Assembly: GCA_000442125.1 (NCBI GenBank)
Contig: KE546978.1
Coordinates: forward strand, 930,001-994,000
Direction: 5' to 3'
Source: Opeltia flavorubescens
Taxonomy: Eukaryota; Ascomycota; Lecanoromycetes; Teloschistales; Teloschistaceae
DNA length: 64,000 nucleotides
Positions 49,518 to 59,651 of the stretch are shown one piece after another. Position 1 is the first letter of the stretch. Each line of letters starts with the position of its first letter. A program made the translations under genes and the position numbers. The notes beneath the pieces are model-generated. The model was not told the DNA's origin and did not search any database. It worked only from the letters and a program-made list of their open reading frames with translations.

Positions 49518-49740
49518 GATGCGGATGGATGAAAGACGGAATATGGAACATGGAGAAGTAGTTTTCATAGCGTTTGCCATTGGGTATGGAATTGAGGGTT
49601 GGGTAGGATTCACTATAATCAAATAACATTTCAAAAGGAAAACGCTCATTCAATTCCAGTCACCTATTGAAATTTTCGATTGAATGATAGAGCTGATCTA
49701 TCTAGACATGACTAGCAATCACATTCTTCGTTCCGAAGCC
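49518..49740. other. convergent 3' ends of POL1 and RPL7
   Basis: 223 bp between two facing stop codons; it must hold both 3' UTRs. No structure recognised. Confidence 0.5.
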
Positions 49741-51324
49741 CTAATTCATCTTCTTCACCAACTCATTAATCTTCTCCTCCCTATTCCCCAAATCCCCTCC
49801 CTCAACAAAATGCTTAAACTTCCTCGCCCGAAACCCTCCATTCGGGTTGCTCAGCTTGAATGGCCAAAGGAAATTACTCGCCTGCTTGAAATTCGGGCCC
49901 ACGGTGAAAATCTCATGGATGAGATCTTCCATGCAGACAATGCCGTACTTGCCCAAATGATCTTCGATGATCTGGTTATCCGTGAGAGCGATGCGCTGCT
50001 TGTCGATCTTGCCGTAGCCGCGCTTGTAGACGAGTTCGCGGACGGTTTTGAGGCTGGGGTAGCCGTAGGCGATGTAGGGTTCCACGATCTTGAGCATTTC
50101 CGTAGTCGCTTTTGTGAGGCGGACGAAGACGCCATTGTTGATTTGTAGGAGACGGAGGAGTTGGAGCGTTTTGCGGGGTTTGGGGGCCATTTTGGAGATA
50201 CTGGGGATTGTGAGCGAGATTGCAATTATGTGAGCAGGTGTGTGATTGAAGGAGAACATACCCTTTGATGCGAAGGACAAAGACTAGTTTAGGCTCGGCA
50301 GGCACGTAGTAGCTGCCATCCTGCTTACTCAATCGTGAAAGGCGGATCTTTTCACGCTCTGCATCTCGGTATTCTTTGATGTAGGACTCGGCACGCTTGA
50401 AGATGACACCGCGCTTCTCTTTTCGAGCCTATGAAACATAAAGATCAGTTCTGTGAGCGTTTCTTCTCGAGCAGAAAAAATGGTGGCTATGTAGACGATT
50501 CAGACCCGAAAGATGGTTAAAAGAAGCGACAGCATTGACTTGATGTTCTAGTCGCGTATATGGTAATGTCATCACCATCGTGTAAAGCAGAGAAATATGA
50601 AAGGTGATGGTGAGATAAAAGGTTCATCCACGACATACTTTTTTCAACTTCTCGCGCTCGGCTGACTGTTCTTCACGAGCCTTCTCCTGGCTCTTGCGCT
50701 TCTTCAACAAGGTCTCCGGAACGAGAATCTGGTCCTCAGTGGGTGCGGAACTGCAAGAGTGACGAGAGCACAAGGTCAGCATAGTCTGTCCGCCAGAGGG
50801 ATAGAAGTACAAAACGCCGAGTGAGGAATTGCAGCAAAATGCGGCATTCTGGGACTGGAGCTTGAACTCGACGAAATGGATTTAATCGATGAACCAGATG
50901 CGGCTGCTTGGGGATGGCCTCTTTCGAGATCCAATCCTTCCACAGCCAGCATACACGACTCAATCGACAAGACCTCGATGAAAATCGAGAGGTATGCACG
51001 CGTATGATCGGTCCTTCTTTTGCAGGAGCGAGTGTGGACAAGCTGCTTGCTGAAAGCCGAGCGCGGCACTGAATTTCAAGGAGAAGACCATAGTCTTCAA
51101 CCTCAAGACCCCATTTTCAATGGCTGACTTGCTTTTCTCCAAAGAGAGAGAGCTCATCTGCCAAAGACTTGGGACTGATCGAGCTGGCTGTGGCATTCGA
51201 AAAATGCACAGGAGCCAGCAACCAGGACAGGAACTATGGCCACCGCGATGTCGACGTGTTTCATAGCGCAAAATAGAAGGTATTCGTACACATTCACATT
51301 CGCTTGATGTTTCTTGGGAGGCAT
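49741..51324 (-). CDS. RPL7: 60S ribosomal protein L7 (uL30)
   Basis: Four exons: 51324-51290, 50750-50639, 50428-50262 and 50200-49741, giving 257 aa; introns are 539, 210 and 61 nt. The start gives [12 protein letters not shown] and joins in phase to [20 protein letters not shown], the hallmark N-terminus. Then come [59 protein letters not shown] and [19 protein letters not shown], all typical of eukaryotic L7. The long first intron after an 11-codon exon is common in fungal ribosomal protein genes. Intron 2 contains a C/D-box snoRNA (separate entry). It is divergent from SNF8, with 242 bp between start codons, and convergent with POL1. Confidence 0.96.
50494..50583 (-). ncRNA. intronic C/D-box snoRNA, snR39/snR59/U32-U51 type, in RPL7 intron 2
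   Basis: On the RPL7 sense strand: box C GTGATGA (50575-50569) and box D CTGA (50504-50501), 64 nt apart. Flanking bases CGAT (50580-50577) and ATCG (50500-50497) form a terminal stem. The 14 nt immediately before box D are the exact reverse complement of ACCCGAAAGATGGT, a universally conserved 25S/28S rRNA segment (the sequence lies at 50505-50518 on the plus strand). Yeast RPL7A and RPL7B introns host snR39 and snR59, which guide A807 methylation in this same segment, and vertebrate U32/U51 target it too. Counting five nucleotides from box D points to the G two bases before that A, the position yeast snR39B modifies (G805). The mature ends are estimated. Confidence 0.85.
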
Positions 51325-51566
51325 CCTGGCGGTGTTGTGGTTGGGCGGCGGAGAGTTGGTCGATGCAGTTGTTCGGCTTTGATTTGCAAATTTGTGGTCG
51401 AAGATCACGCTAAAGTATAAGCGAAGCTCGATCAACGCTAAACCGTTTCAGATGTCTGCATTAAGTGGAGGTATTCCGTCTCTCAGTCATGAAAGTTCCC
51501 TATGCGAGTGGACAAGATCTTGAATTTATCCCAATGCATTTCGACCACTCATCCCTATAACGCAAA
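51325..51566. promoter_or_regulatory. shared promoter region between RPL7 and SNF8
   Basis: 242 bp separate the two divergent start codons, so the regulatory DNA of a strongly expressed ribosomal gene and a trafficking gene overlaps. No specific site recognised. Confidence 0.55.
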
Positions 51567-52355
51567 ATGTCTTCCCGCCGCGGCGTCGGCCTCTCCGCCT
51601 TCCAGAATCGCACCGCGCTCTCCTCATCTTACGCATCTCACGGCGCCTCCCTCCGCTCAACCCACGCATCTTCCCTCCAAAACCAGCTCTCCGTCTTCCA
51701 ATCCCTGCTCCACAACTTTGCCCTTCAGCATGGCGACACTATCAGATCAGATCCCACGTTCCGTGCCGAGTTCGCTCGCATGTGCAATGCCATTGGGGTA
51801 GATCCACTCGCAGGCAGCAATGTGAAGGGCAAGAGCGGTGGTGGCAAGGCTGGTAGGAAGGGGAGCTGGTGGGCACAGATGCTGGGAGGAGATGTCAATG
51901 ACTTTTATTTCGAGCTAGCGGTCCGCGTTGTGGAATTGTGTCGTGCGACGAGGGGGGAGAACGGAGGGTTGATCGGGGTAAGAGAATGTAGGGAAAGGGT
52001 GGGGAAGGGGAAAGGCATTGGAGGCGGTATGGATATCAGTGACGATGATGTATTGCGAGCTGTGAAGTCACTCGATCCGCTGGGTTCTGGGTTTTCTATT
52101 GTCACTGTTGGGAGTAGGCAAATGATACGATCGATACCGAAAGAATTGAACACGGATCAGTCGACGGTGCTTGAGGCCATCCAGGTTCTGGGATACGTTA
52201 CATGTTCAATGCTAGAGGATAACCTTGGATGGGAGCTTGCTAGAGCAGAGACTGTCATACAGGATTTGCTGGCGGATTCTTTGGTCTGGGTGGACGAACA
52301 AACGCCAGAAAAGGAATATTGGTCCCCAGCTGCTATGGGAGCAGACGATCTATGA
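51567..52355 (+). CDS. SNF8: ESCRT-II subunit SNF8/VPS22 (EAP30)
   Basis: One intronless frame, 262 aa, starting MSSRRGVGLSAFQNR. SNF8 with VPS25 and VPS36 forms ESCRT-II, which sorts ubiquitinated membrane proteins into endosomal intraluminal vesicles. The N-terminal MSRRGVG-AA-F segment, the helical coiled part (LQNQLSVFQSLLHNFALQHG), the WAQMLGGDVNDFYFELAVRVVELC core and the two winged-helix regions (ISDDDVLRAVKSLDPLGSGF; ELNTDQSTVLEAIQVLGYV then WVDEQT) follow in family order. A short Gly/Lys/Ser-rich insert (about residues 91-102) is fungal. The length agrees with homologues. It converges with NIP1, leaving 158 bp. Confidence 0.95.
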   Translation: MSSRRGVGLSAFQNRTALSSSYASHGASLRSTHASSLQNQLSVFQSLLHNFALQHGDTIRSDPTFRAEFARMCNAIGVDPLAGSNVKGKSGGGKAGRKGSWWAQMLGGDVNDFYFELAVRVVELCRATRGENGGLIGVRECRERVGKGKGIGGGMDISDDDVLRAVKSLDPLGSGFSIVTVGSRQMIRSIPKELNTDQSTVLEAIQVLGYVTCSMLEDNLGWELARAETVIQDLLADSLVWVDEQTPEKEYWSPAAMGADDL

Positions 52356-52513
52356 TGCGAAGACAGCATCTTCGTTTCCCATACAAGCAGATAAAGACTA
52401 TATCGCAACCCGTTCGGCACCAGGGTATTCGACACACCCGAAGATCCTCAATAAAGTGATGCCAATCCCCAACTCCAAAATGCACACATGCAATAGCAAT
52501 CGGAAGAACCTCC

Positions 52514-55251
52514 TTATGCTTTGATGGCGCCACCGAGAGCACCTCCACCAAATTGTTGACCGCCCCGGGTACGACTACCGCCTCTCTCCGTCCTCTGGCC
52601 ACCTCGTCCACCCCTTCCGCCCCGGCCACCGCGACCGCCTTGTGCGCCTTGTCGTTCGAACGCATTAGCCGTTCCTTGTGTTCTCTGTTCCAATGTCCGT
52701 TCGTTAGCCTCAATCAAGCCACTTGCCTTATCACTGAGAGTCAGAGCAAGGCTTTGCAATCTTGAGAGTTCCACGCCCTTTCGGAATATGATGGCACTGT
52801 TAACTTGGTCGAGAGCGGCTGCGAGTTCTTCATGTGCAATCATCTTGCTGACGATAGCCGCGACTTTTCGCTCAGTGAGATCAAACATTGAGGCGAGAGT
52901 GTCGACTGCGAGGGTATCGTAGAAGGGAGCGTAGGTAAAGAGGTATGTTCTGAGGCCCTCCTCCTGGATTTGTTCCGAAAGCATCTTCTTGATCTTTTCG
53001 GGATCGGCCATCAATTCCCAGATCTTGATTGAGTTAATTAGATCTGCCGCTTTCTTCCACTCTCCCGCAGCGAGTGCTCGCGACGCCTGCATCACATGAT
53101 CACGAGTGTTTTCAGGAGGGCCTGTAAACACCTGGCGCTCATGGAACTCCAAGAGGCGGCGGTAGGTCTTGCTGATCTGTCGCTTCTTGACATCCGGTGA
53201 TGATCCAGTTTGCGCGAGAAGTGGAACTTCAAGCAGCATAGAGCACGTAAGGTATACGCACTCGAGTAGCTCAAGGTTGATGTGCATATGGAATGGAAGT
53301 TGGCGTTGACGCTCTAGCTTTTCTTGTTCTGGTGTGACTTGCGAGTATCGTTGAATCATAACACCTTGGGCAAGCAGCTCTTTCTGTCTTCCGCTGCCGC
53401 AAATTTCTTGAAGAGTATTCTGTGATTCGTAGACAAGGTTTGCTCGGAAGGCACACAAGCCTACTTGTACTAGTGTGCGGTTGAAGAGAATTTGGGTGTT
53501 GATGTTGAAATTACCAATCGTTTCTTGTAAATGCGACATCAACAGCATGTCCCGAGCGCGGTAATATTGATCATGCAATGCAAAATAGTAAACTTGGCAG
53601 AGATATGCGCGAGCACGGATAATGTCCGCGCTGTGGACGAAAAGGTATGTACTTAGGACTTGGACAAGGGTTGCTACTTCTTTGGAGCCGCTACGAGGTG
53701 TTATCTTCGAATCGAGCTCTGAAGGAATTGATTTCCAAGCTGTTTCTTCGAGGATCGTGACAACTTGTGAGGGCTGGAAATGTCAGATTAACGACTTAAA
53801 AAATGTGGAGCGAGCATACCTTAAAATAGATATGTTCTAGTCTCCTCATTACCATACGGTTGGCGGCATCTTGAGGGGTTTCGAGTTTTTCGTCCTTCTG
53901 AAGACCTTCAATGTAGATCAATCCTCGCAATGTATCGCTGTAGAGAGCTTGTTCGTCAGAAAGACGTTCGATGTATTCTGCCGTATGAGGATCAATGTGC
54001 TGTAGAGATCTTGTGAGCTCATCGTCAAGACGTTCGGCTATCGAGACAACGCTGCCAGGTATTTTCAATGTCTCGCCCGGTGCTGGCTGAGGTGGTTTTT
54101 CATCGTCCTCCCATTCCTCAGCATTCTCGACCACGACCATATTTCGGTTGTCTTCTAGCATCTCGAGGAGCTTGCTGTACTCGTGCTCTGCCCTTGAATC
54201 CAGTTAGCCATAGTACAAATTCAGCTAGTTGGGCATGCACTAACATCTTCCATTGCTCCTGAGACATGTAATTGCTTGAAGTTGATGTCGTTAGATCAAA
54301 ACGAGTTGAGATGATTGTGAGGAGGACACGAATGGTTTGGTAAGGAGTAGTGGCAACTTCTAGCAATTTCTCCATGATCCGAATCTGTTCTCCACGATCG
54401 GTGTTCTTCTTGCCTCTTGATTCGATGATGGTACGCAGGTTCTTGAGAATGCTCTCTGCCGTATATTGTAGAGCTTTGCCGCGGGGACCGATTATAGAGA
54501 AGCCTTCCTCGTCATTTGCGTCAATCCCATCAGTGTACACAGCTTTTGGCTTCTTGGTCTTCTCAACAATCTGAACTTCTTCTTCCTCCTCCGACATCAT
54601 ATAATCATCCTTGTCAGCTCGGTACTTCTCAATTTCGGTCGCATGGTCACGGTTGTTTCGCTTGATCTTCTGCTTCATTGCGTTCAGACCTCTGGCATTG
54701 GTGGCATTCATCTTCTTCGTTGACACCTTTTGCAGGGCAATGGCATCGTTCATGAAATCTTCCAATTCAGCTATGGTCTTGACATAGACTTTAGGTAGCT
54801 TCTCGTGAGCTGCCACTTTAGCCACTTGACGATTGAGTTTGTCGAATTCTGGAGGGCATAACATCAATCGTAGGGACTTGTGACATACTCAAAAGACGTG
54901 AGCCTTACCTGTGGATATTAAACTCCAGTCATTGATCTTTTTCCCGTTGTCGATGAGCTTCACAACACCCTCTAACTCTTCTATCCGCTTGTCTTTGGCG
55001 CTTCTCACAACGGTAACCTTCTCCTCATCTTCGCTTTCCTCACTCGACTCTTGGTCCCTCAAGAACTTGTTGACGCCAGTTTTATCATCGTCATCAGAGG
55101 TGGTATCTTCCTCCGTATCACCACTGTCACTTCCACTGCTGGATTCCTCCCCAGCTTTGTCCTCGACATCGTCATCGTCGGGGCCATAGAGAGATTCTTC
55201 ATCGGAGCTGCTCTCACTAGAACTATCGCCCTGTGCAAAGAATCTAGACAT
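52514..55251 (-). CDS. NIP1: translation initiation factor eIF3 subunit c (Nip1)
   Basis: Four exons: 55251-54909, 54848-54245, 54192-53820 and 53773-52514, introns 60, 52 and 46 nt, giving 859 aa. This core eIF3 subunit binds eIF1 and eIF5 through its N-terminus and helps start-codon selection. The N-terminus is highly acidic ([20 protein letters not shown]), as in homologues. NWSLIST/EFDKLNR across intron 1, [44 protein letters not shown] and [21 protein letters not shown] are recognisable. The PCI/winged-helix domain ends near [20 protein letters not shown]. The C-terminus has an RGG run ([14 protein letters not shown]) followed by GGGALGGA. The second intron's donor is GTTAGT. It is divergent from the nrd1-like gene, 229 bp between starts. 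Confidence 0.95.
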
Positions 55252-55480
55252 CTTGACGATGGTGTGTGGTAGTATTAGCTTGAGAGAAGCGATATGAAGA
55301 GTAAAATTATTGTGTTCAATGACTCAAGTGCGGAATGACTCCAGTGCGGCGAAAGAATTGCAAGCGATGGGGAATATTTTACCGAGGACCTGGTCCGTGC
55401 ACGTAGCTTCCATCGGAGCCTCGTGAACAACTTCCTTTTATTTACACAGCGTTATTCACTTCGCAAGCTCATCATATTCA
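55252..55480. promoter_or_regulatory. shared promoter region between NIP1 and the nrd1-like gene
   Basis: 229 bp between divergent start codons. The sequence includes a direct near-repeat GACTCAAGTGCGGAATGACTCCAGTGCGG in part (two copies of GACTC.AGTGCGG within about 30 bp at 55321-55350). No known site assigned. Confidence 0.5.
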
Positions 55481-57114
55481 ATGGCAACTACTGTTACAAT
55501 CGACAAGTCTTACTTTGAGATTCTGGTACGGCGGTATGTATAATTTCATATGCAAATCGTGTCTGATCTGCTGTCACATCTGACCATCATGTAGTGCTGG
55601 ATTTGTGAGTTCGGCATAGGTTGAAACAATGTCTGATAGCTCATCAATCTCAAGCAAGTCTTGGGATATGACTCTACCATACCACAGGACCTTCCCACCG
55701 TTAGCATACCAAGAGTCCATTATGACAACTACGTAAGCTTACCTCCGAGAAAGAGTTTTCCCAAGCTGATGCTAAACTCTTTCAGGAGCGCATCGCCAAT
55801 GAGTACAGTATGTGCTTTTCTTAAGTTAGTGAGAGCATAAGGTCTCATTTGGTGAAGTTTGGCCCCGTAAGAAGCTGTACTGATTTCGAAAAGTGCGGCT
55901 TCGAGATGCTCTTTACCGTGGAGGAATTGCTCATGAGACCCTTGAGGTATGCACCTACATTCCTGCGTACGAATGATGATGCTTAAAGTGAGTCAGGTCT
56001 TAATCCACGGCAACCAAGATGTGGGAGGACATAATGACTATGGATTCTACGGAGATCCGAACAGTGCAGGCATTGGGCACTCTACCACCAACCAATTCCT
56101 GGACCCCTCCACAAGGATCAATCCTTCTAATTCCCGGGCCCCTGTTACTCCGGTCCACTCTCGTCATACAAGTAAATCGCCTTCTAGCAAGCTACTTGCA
56201 GATCGAAAGGGCTCTTCTCAGCATCCAGGAAACTCTGGCTATGATGAGGTTTACTTTCCAGATGGCACTGAGATTGACGAGCGTGTGTCTTCTCATGTCC
56301 CAAGATCGGAACAACCTTCAATGCCGAGAATGGACCAACGTACTATTATCCTCAGGAATCTTGCGGACCGGACCACCCACCGGGATATTGTTAATTTTGT
56401 TCGTGGAGGCATGCTCTTAGATGTCTACTTTCGCTATGCGGATAAGTCTGCAAATGTCTCCTTCGTCCATGGTGCAGCTGCCCAAGAGTTCATGGCGTAC
56501 ATGAAACGCAACGAGGTCTATTTACATGGCCGAATAGTAGGACTCGATGTGGCTTTTCTCAGTGGTCTTACGCTGATTGGATTTAGGTTGCTTTCGCGTG
56601 GAGTGACCGACAATACACTATGCCAAACTATATANCAAACAAAATCGGCATTGGAGCAACTCGTAACCTCGTGATCAGACGCCTATATCCCAAGATTACG
56701 GAAAATAGGATACGAGAAGATCTCGACCACATCCATAACCTTGTCATCATCGATTTGTTCTTCGCCAATGGTGACGCGTATCTATCACTGAGTTCTGTTC
56801 GTAGCTCACTCTTTGCCCGGACTTGTATGATGTCTCGAGTAACCTACAAGGGGTTGCAAATCGAATGGTATCCTGACGAGTGTGCTCTGCCGCTTCCACA
56901 AACACCGACTCCAATGAAAAAAGAAAAGGTACCTCCATCTGATTCGAACGGAAAACTCATGGTCAATCGCTTCCAATTGCTTAATATGGATGAAGGTGCT
57001 ACTGAGGATGGATCTTCTTTCGGGGAGGAAAATGAACCGACAATAACCTCTGGCATCTCTCCGCTTCGCGCAAGTCGTCGAGGCCCATTGAATGGGCCTG
57101 CCCCTGCGGCTTGA
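55481..57114 (+). CDS. RRM RNA-binding protein resembling Nrd1 (negative regulator of differentiation)
   Basis: Seven exons by eye: 55481-55533, 55595-55604, 55655-55732, 55786-55807, 55894-55946, 55997-56536 and 56587-57114, giving 427 aa. Exons 2 and 4 are only 10 and 22 nt. The spliced start reads MATTVTIDKSYFEILVRRAG, then DLPTVSIPRVHYDNYERIAN and ALYRGGIAHETLE, which matches from memory the N-terminal block of ascomycete Nrd1/Msa1-type proteins. RRM1 (about 185-262): RTIILRNLADRTTHRDIVNF...KSANVSFVHG. RRM2 (about 272-345): NLVIRRLYPKITENRIREDL...GDAYLSLSS, with KIGIGATRN between. The Nrd1 family binds mRNA and in fission yeast delays sexual differentiation. Base 56635 is an N inside a codon. 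The protein is shorter than homologues I recall, so a C-terminal exon may be missing. Confidence 0.7.
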
Positions 57115-57647
57115 TTTGTGGAAGTATTACAGCAGCATTCTAATGGTGGCAGTCGCTTCACATAATTCCAGAACGCTTCACCACACTCGTTTGAGATATC
57201 GATATTCCAATCATTCGCTAGGAAGCTGTGCTTATTACGCTGTCGAAATTCAGGGAAAGACATGTATCGGTTCGGACACAGGAATTCGTTTCTGCTAATG
57301 ACATTGCTGGGTGGCTAACTCATTTTTGCTATTGGCGTTTTAGCAGAGATACCCCTTATCGGCGCAGGATTATGTAAATTAAGACCGGAAAGTAGCAAAA
57401 TCGATAGCAAATTTTCGCTTGAGCCAAAGCATGATACCATGAATCCATGACACGATTGTAGTATCTTCATGCCTTTCTTGATCGTCGTCTAAGAAATCAT
57501 ACACATTCTATTGCTTCACTGCACATCACCTTTGTTCTATCATAAACGATATCAGTACCTCGTTTCCCTCCCCCTTCACCCCATCCAAACACCACAGCAC
57601 GGAAACATCCACCACTCTTGCCCTCCCCTCTCCCTACCTCTTTCCCA
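57115..57647. other. convergent intergenic region
   Basis: About 530 bp between the nrd1-like and nitrilase stop codons, pyrimidine-rich towards 57660. No gene recognised. Confidence 0.5.
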
Positions 57648-59037
57648 TCATAACTTCACCCCTCCCACCCCCTTACCCTTCTTCCCATGCCGATACCCAT
57701 ACCACCAATCCTCCCTCTTCAAATCCTCCCGAACCTTATAATTCGCCTCCGCCTCCTCCAAAACCCGCATATCCAAATCTACAATACTCATCCCTTCTGT
57801 CCGGCTATCCTTGGTCTCGTCCCCCAATGCGCCGAGCAAGGGAAGGGTGATGCGGGACATGCCTGCGTAGTGCGAAGACGTAGGCGGAGAATTCTTATTT
57901 GAGTTGGGTTTTGGGGGTGAAGATGAAGGTGAAGGTGATGGGCCGCCGGCGTTTACGAATACGACGGCGCAGGTGTTTTCGTAGGCGCGGGATGTTAGGG
58001 TTGAGGAGAGGAAGAGGGCTTCTGAGAGGGGGTTTATGCGGAGGGCGTAGGGGGATGTGTCTGTTAAGGTCCCTTTTTAGGGGGAAGGGGGAGAGGGTTG
58101 TTAGTTTGGGGTGTGAGGGGGTGTTTTGGGGTTTGGTGGTGGGTGGGAGGAAGGAATGAAATGTTGTTTGTTCGTTCATGGATTGAAGAGAAGATGAATA
58201 GACATCTCTATTCTGTTGTCCACTCTTTGCTTTCGGTTCATTTTCGTTCTGTTGTCTTCTTTTTATTTCTATTCTGGGAGCTGAAAGGAGGAAAAGAGGA
58301 ACGGGAAGGAAGAAATGAAATTCTAGTTCTTGAGTACGTACAAAATGTGGGTATGATTATGATCTTCGCTCCGCCGGCGATGAGTTCCCGGAATGCTTCT
58401 GGGAAGGCGAGATCCCAGCATATGAGGAGGCCGACAGGACCAAGGGGGGTTTGGATTACTTCGTGGGGATCGTGGGTGCTGGAAGTGAGATGTGGGCGTT
58501 CGGGATGCCTATCATTTCGCAGAGGAAAAGCACACAAATCAATGCATTGAACAAGCAATTAAGCCTTGGAAGGAGAATTCTTTACAATCATTGGCGTGAA
58601 ACGAAATATCGGAAATATACCATAGATTCTTCTTCTCATATCTCCCCAAAATACTCCCCTCATTCCCAATGAAATAAGCAACATTCACCAATCTCTCCCC
58701 ATGTCTTTCTACAATCGTCCCGGGTACAATACAAATATTACATTCTTTAGCCAAGGCTCTGTATTTGTTGAGGTAGATTTCCCATTGCCCGCATAGATCG
58801 CTGAATTCTGGATCTTCGGGTACCCAGTTTGTTAGGTGGTATTCGGGTAGGACCGCGAGTTGGGCTCCCTTTTTGGCGGCTTCGCGGATGAAGGTTGCGG
58901 CTTTGGTGTAGTTGGCTTCGATGCGCATGGGCTGGTTGGGGGGATGTTAGATGGAGAGGTGCTTTTAGGAAGCAAAAGGAGAGGATAGGTACCTTGGGAT
59001 GAAGCTGGATTAAAGCGATTTTGTACGTAGGGGCCAT
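57648..59037 (-). CDS. carbon-nitrogen hydrolase (nitrilase superfamily amidohydrolase)
   Basis: Four exons: 59037-58993, 58931-58621, 58508-58342 and 58072-57648, giving 315 aa. The catalytic triad of the superfamily is visible: Glu45 in LAVLPEYHL, Lys in GRYEKKNLWHPERP (about 113, the motif being rejoined across intron 2), and Cys in GLLICWDLAFPEAFR (about 149). For intron 3 the acceptor AAAAAG at 58073 restores IPTFWTLTDTSPYAL, the family sequence, better than the AG at 58061. The C-terminus has TSRAYENTCAVVFVNAGGP and ends with LKREDWWYGYRHGKKGK, the usual EDWHY-like tail. These enzymes hydrolyse amides or nitriles; the substrate is unknown. A Ser/Pro/Asn-rich loop (about 228-248) is longer than usual. 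Intron 3 is long (269 nt). Confidence 0.88.
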
Positions 59038-59651
59038 TGAAGGTATGGAAATTGTAATGGCCGTTTATATCAGAATTTTACAGTTGATTATAGTGAAGCA
59101 CCTCCTTTGGTCTACGCTCATAGGGAAGATTGAACGGATCGAAATTACGACGATAAAATACAGCCAGCCGAGATGCTCATGTAAAGAATGTATCCACCAC
59201 GATTCTTTATCCAGTTTTCGGATTCATTGGATTATGTCCTGATGCTTGCAATGACCAGTGATGTTCCCAGGATTGGGTGGTCGATGTAGGCATTTCCCCG
59301 CATCTAAAAAAATCTTAGCTAGTGTAATTCAACTCTTCCAGCTCAATTTTGACTACTTCGTTTAGCATGAACGTCCAACTGTATCAAATAGTACTGGCCT
59401 TGATAGAAGGGAGTAAGTATTGCTTAGGTCTCATGAAAAGGTTCGCGAAAACATTGAAGACATGATTGATCATTGCCGTCGTACAAATCCTGTCTTATTG
59501 ACTAGCCACATCCTCTCCCATACGACTCATCCATCGTTCCGACTTCAGAGCGTCACCACGACTCCTGTTCATCTCATCATCAGAGCATCCAGTGTTCTTT
59601 TCGCAGGTCCTTCTAGGACCCGTCTGGATAATCAGAAACTGCTCATTGATT
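59038..59651. other. intergenic, nothing recognised
   Basis: About 610 bp between the nitrilase start codon and the 3' end of the ankyrin gene; no coding frame of note on either strand. Confidence 0.45.

Noticed and set aside
58061-58341. Nitrilase intron 3 ending at 58061
   Set aside because: The acceptor at 58073 restores PTFWTLTDTSPY, the expected family sequence; the other reading loses four residues.
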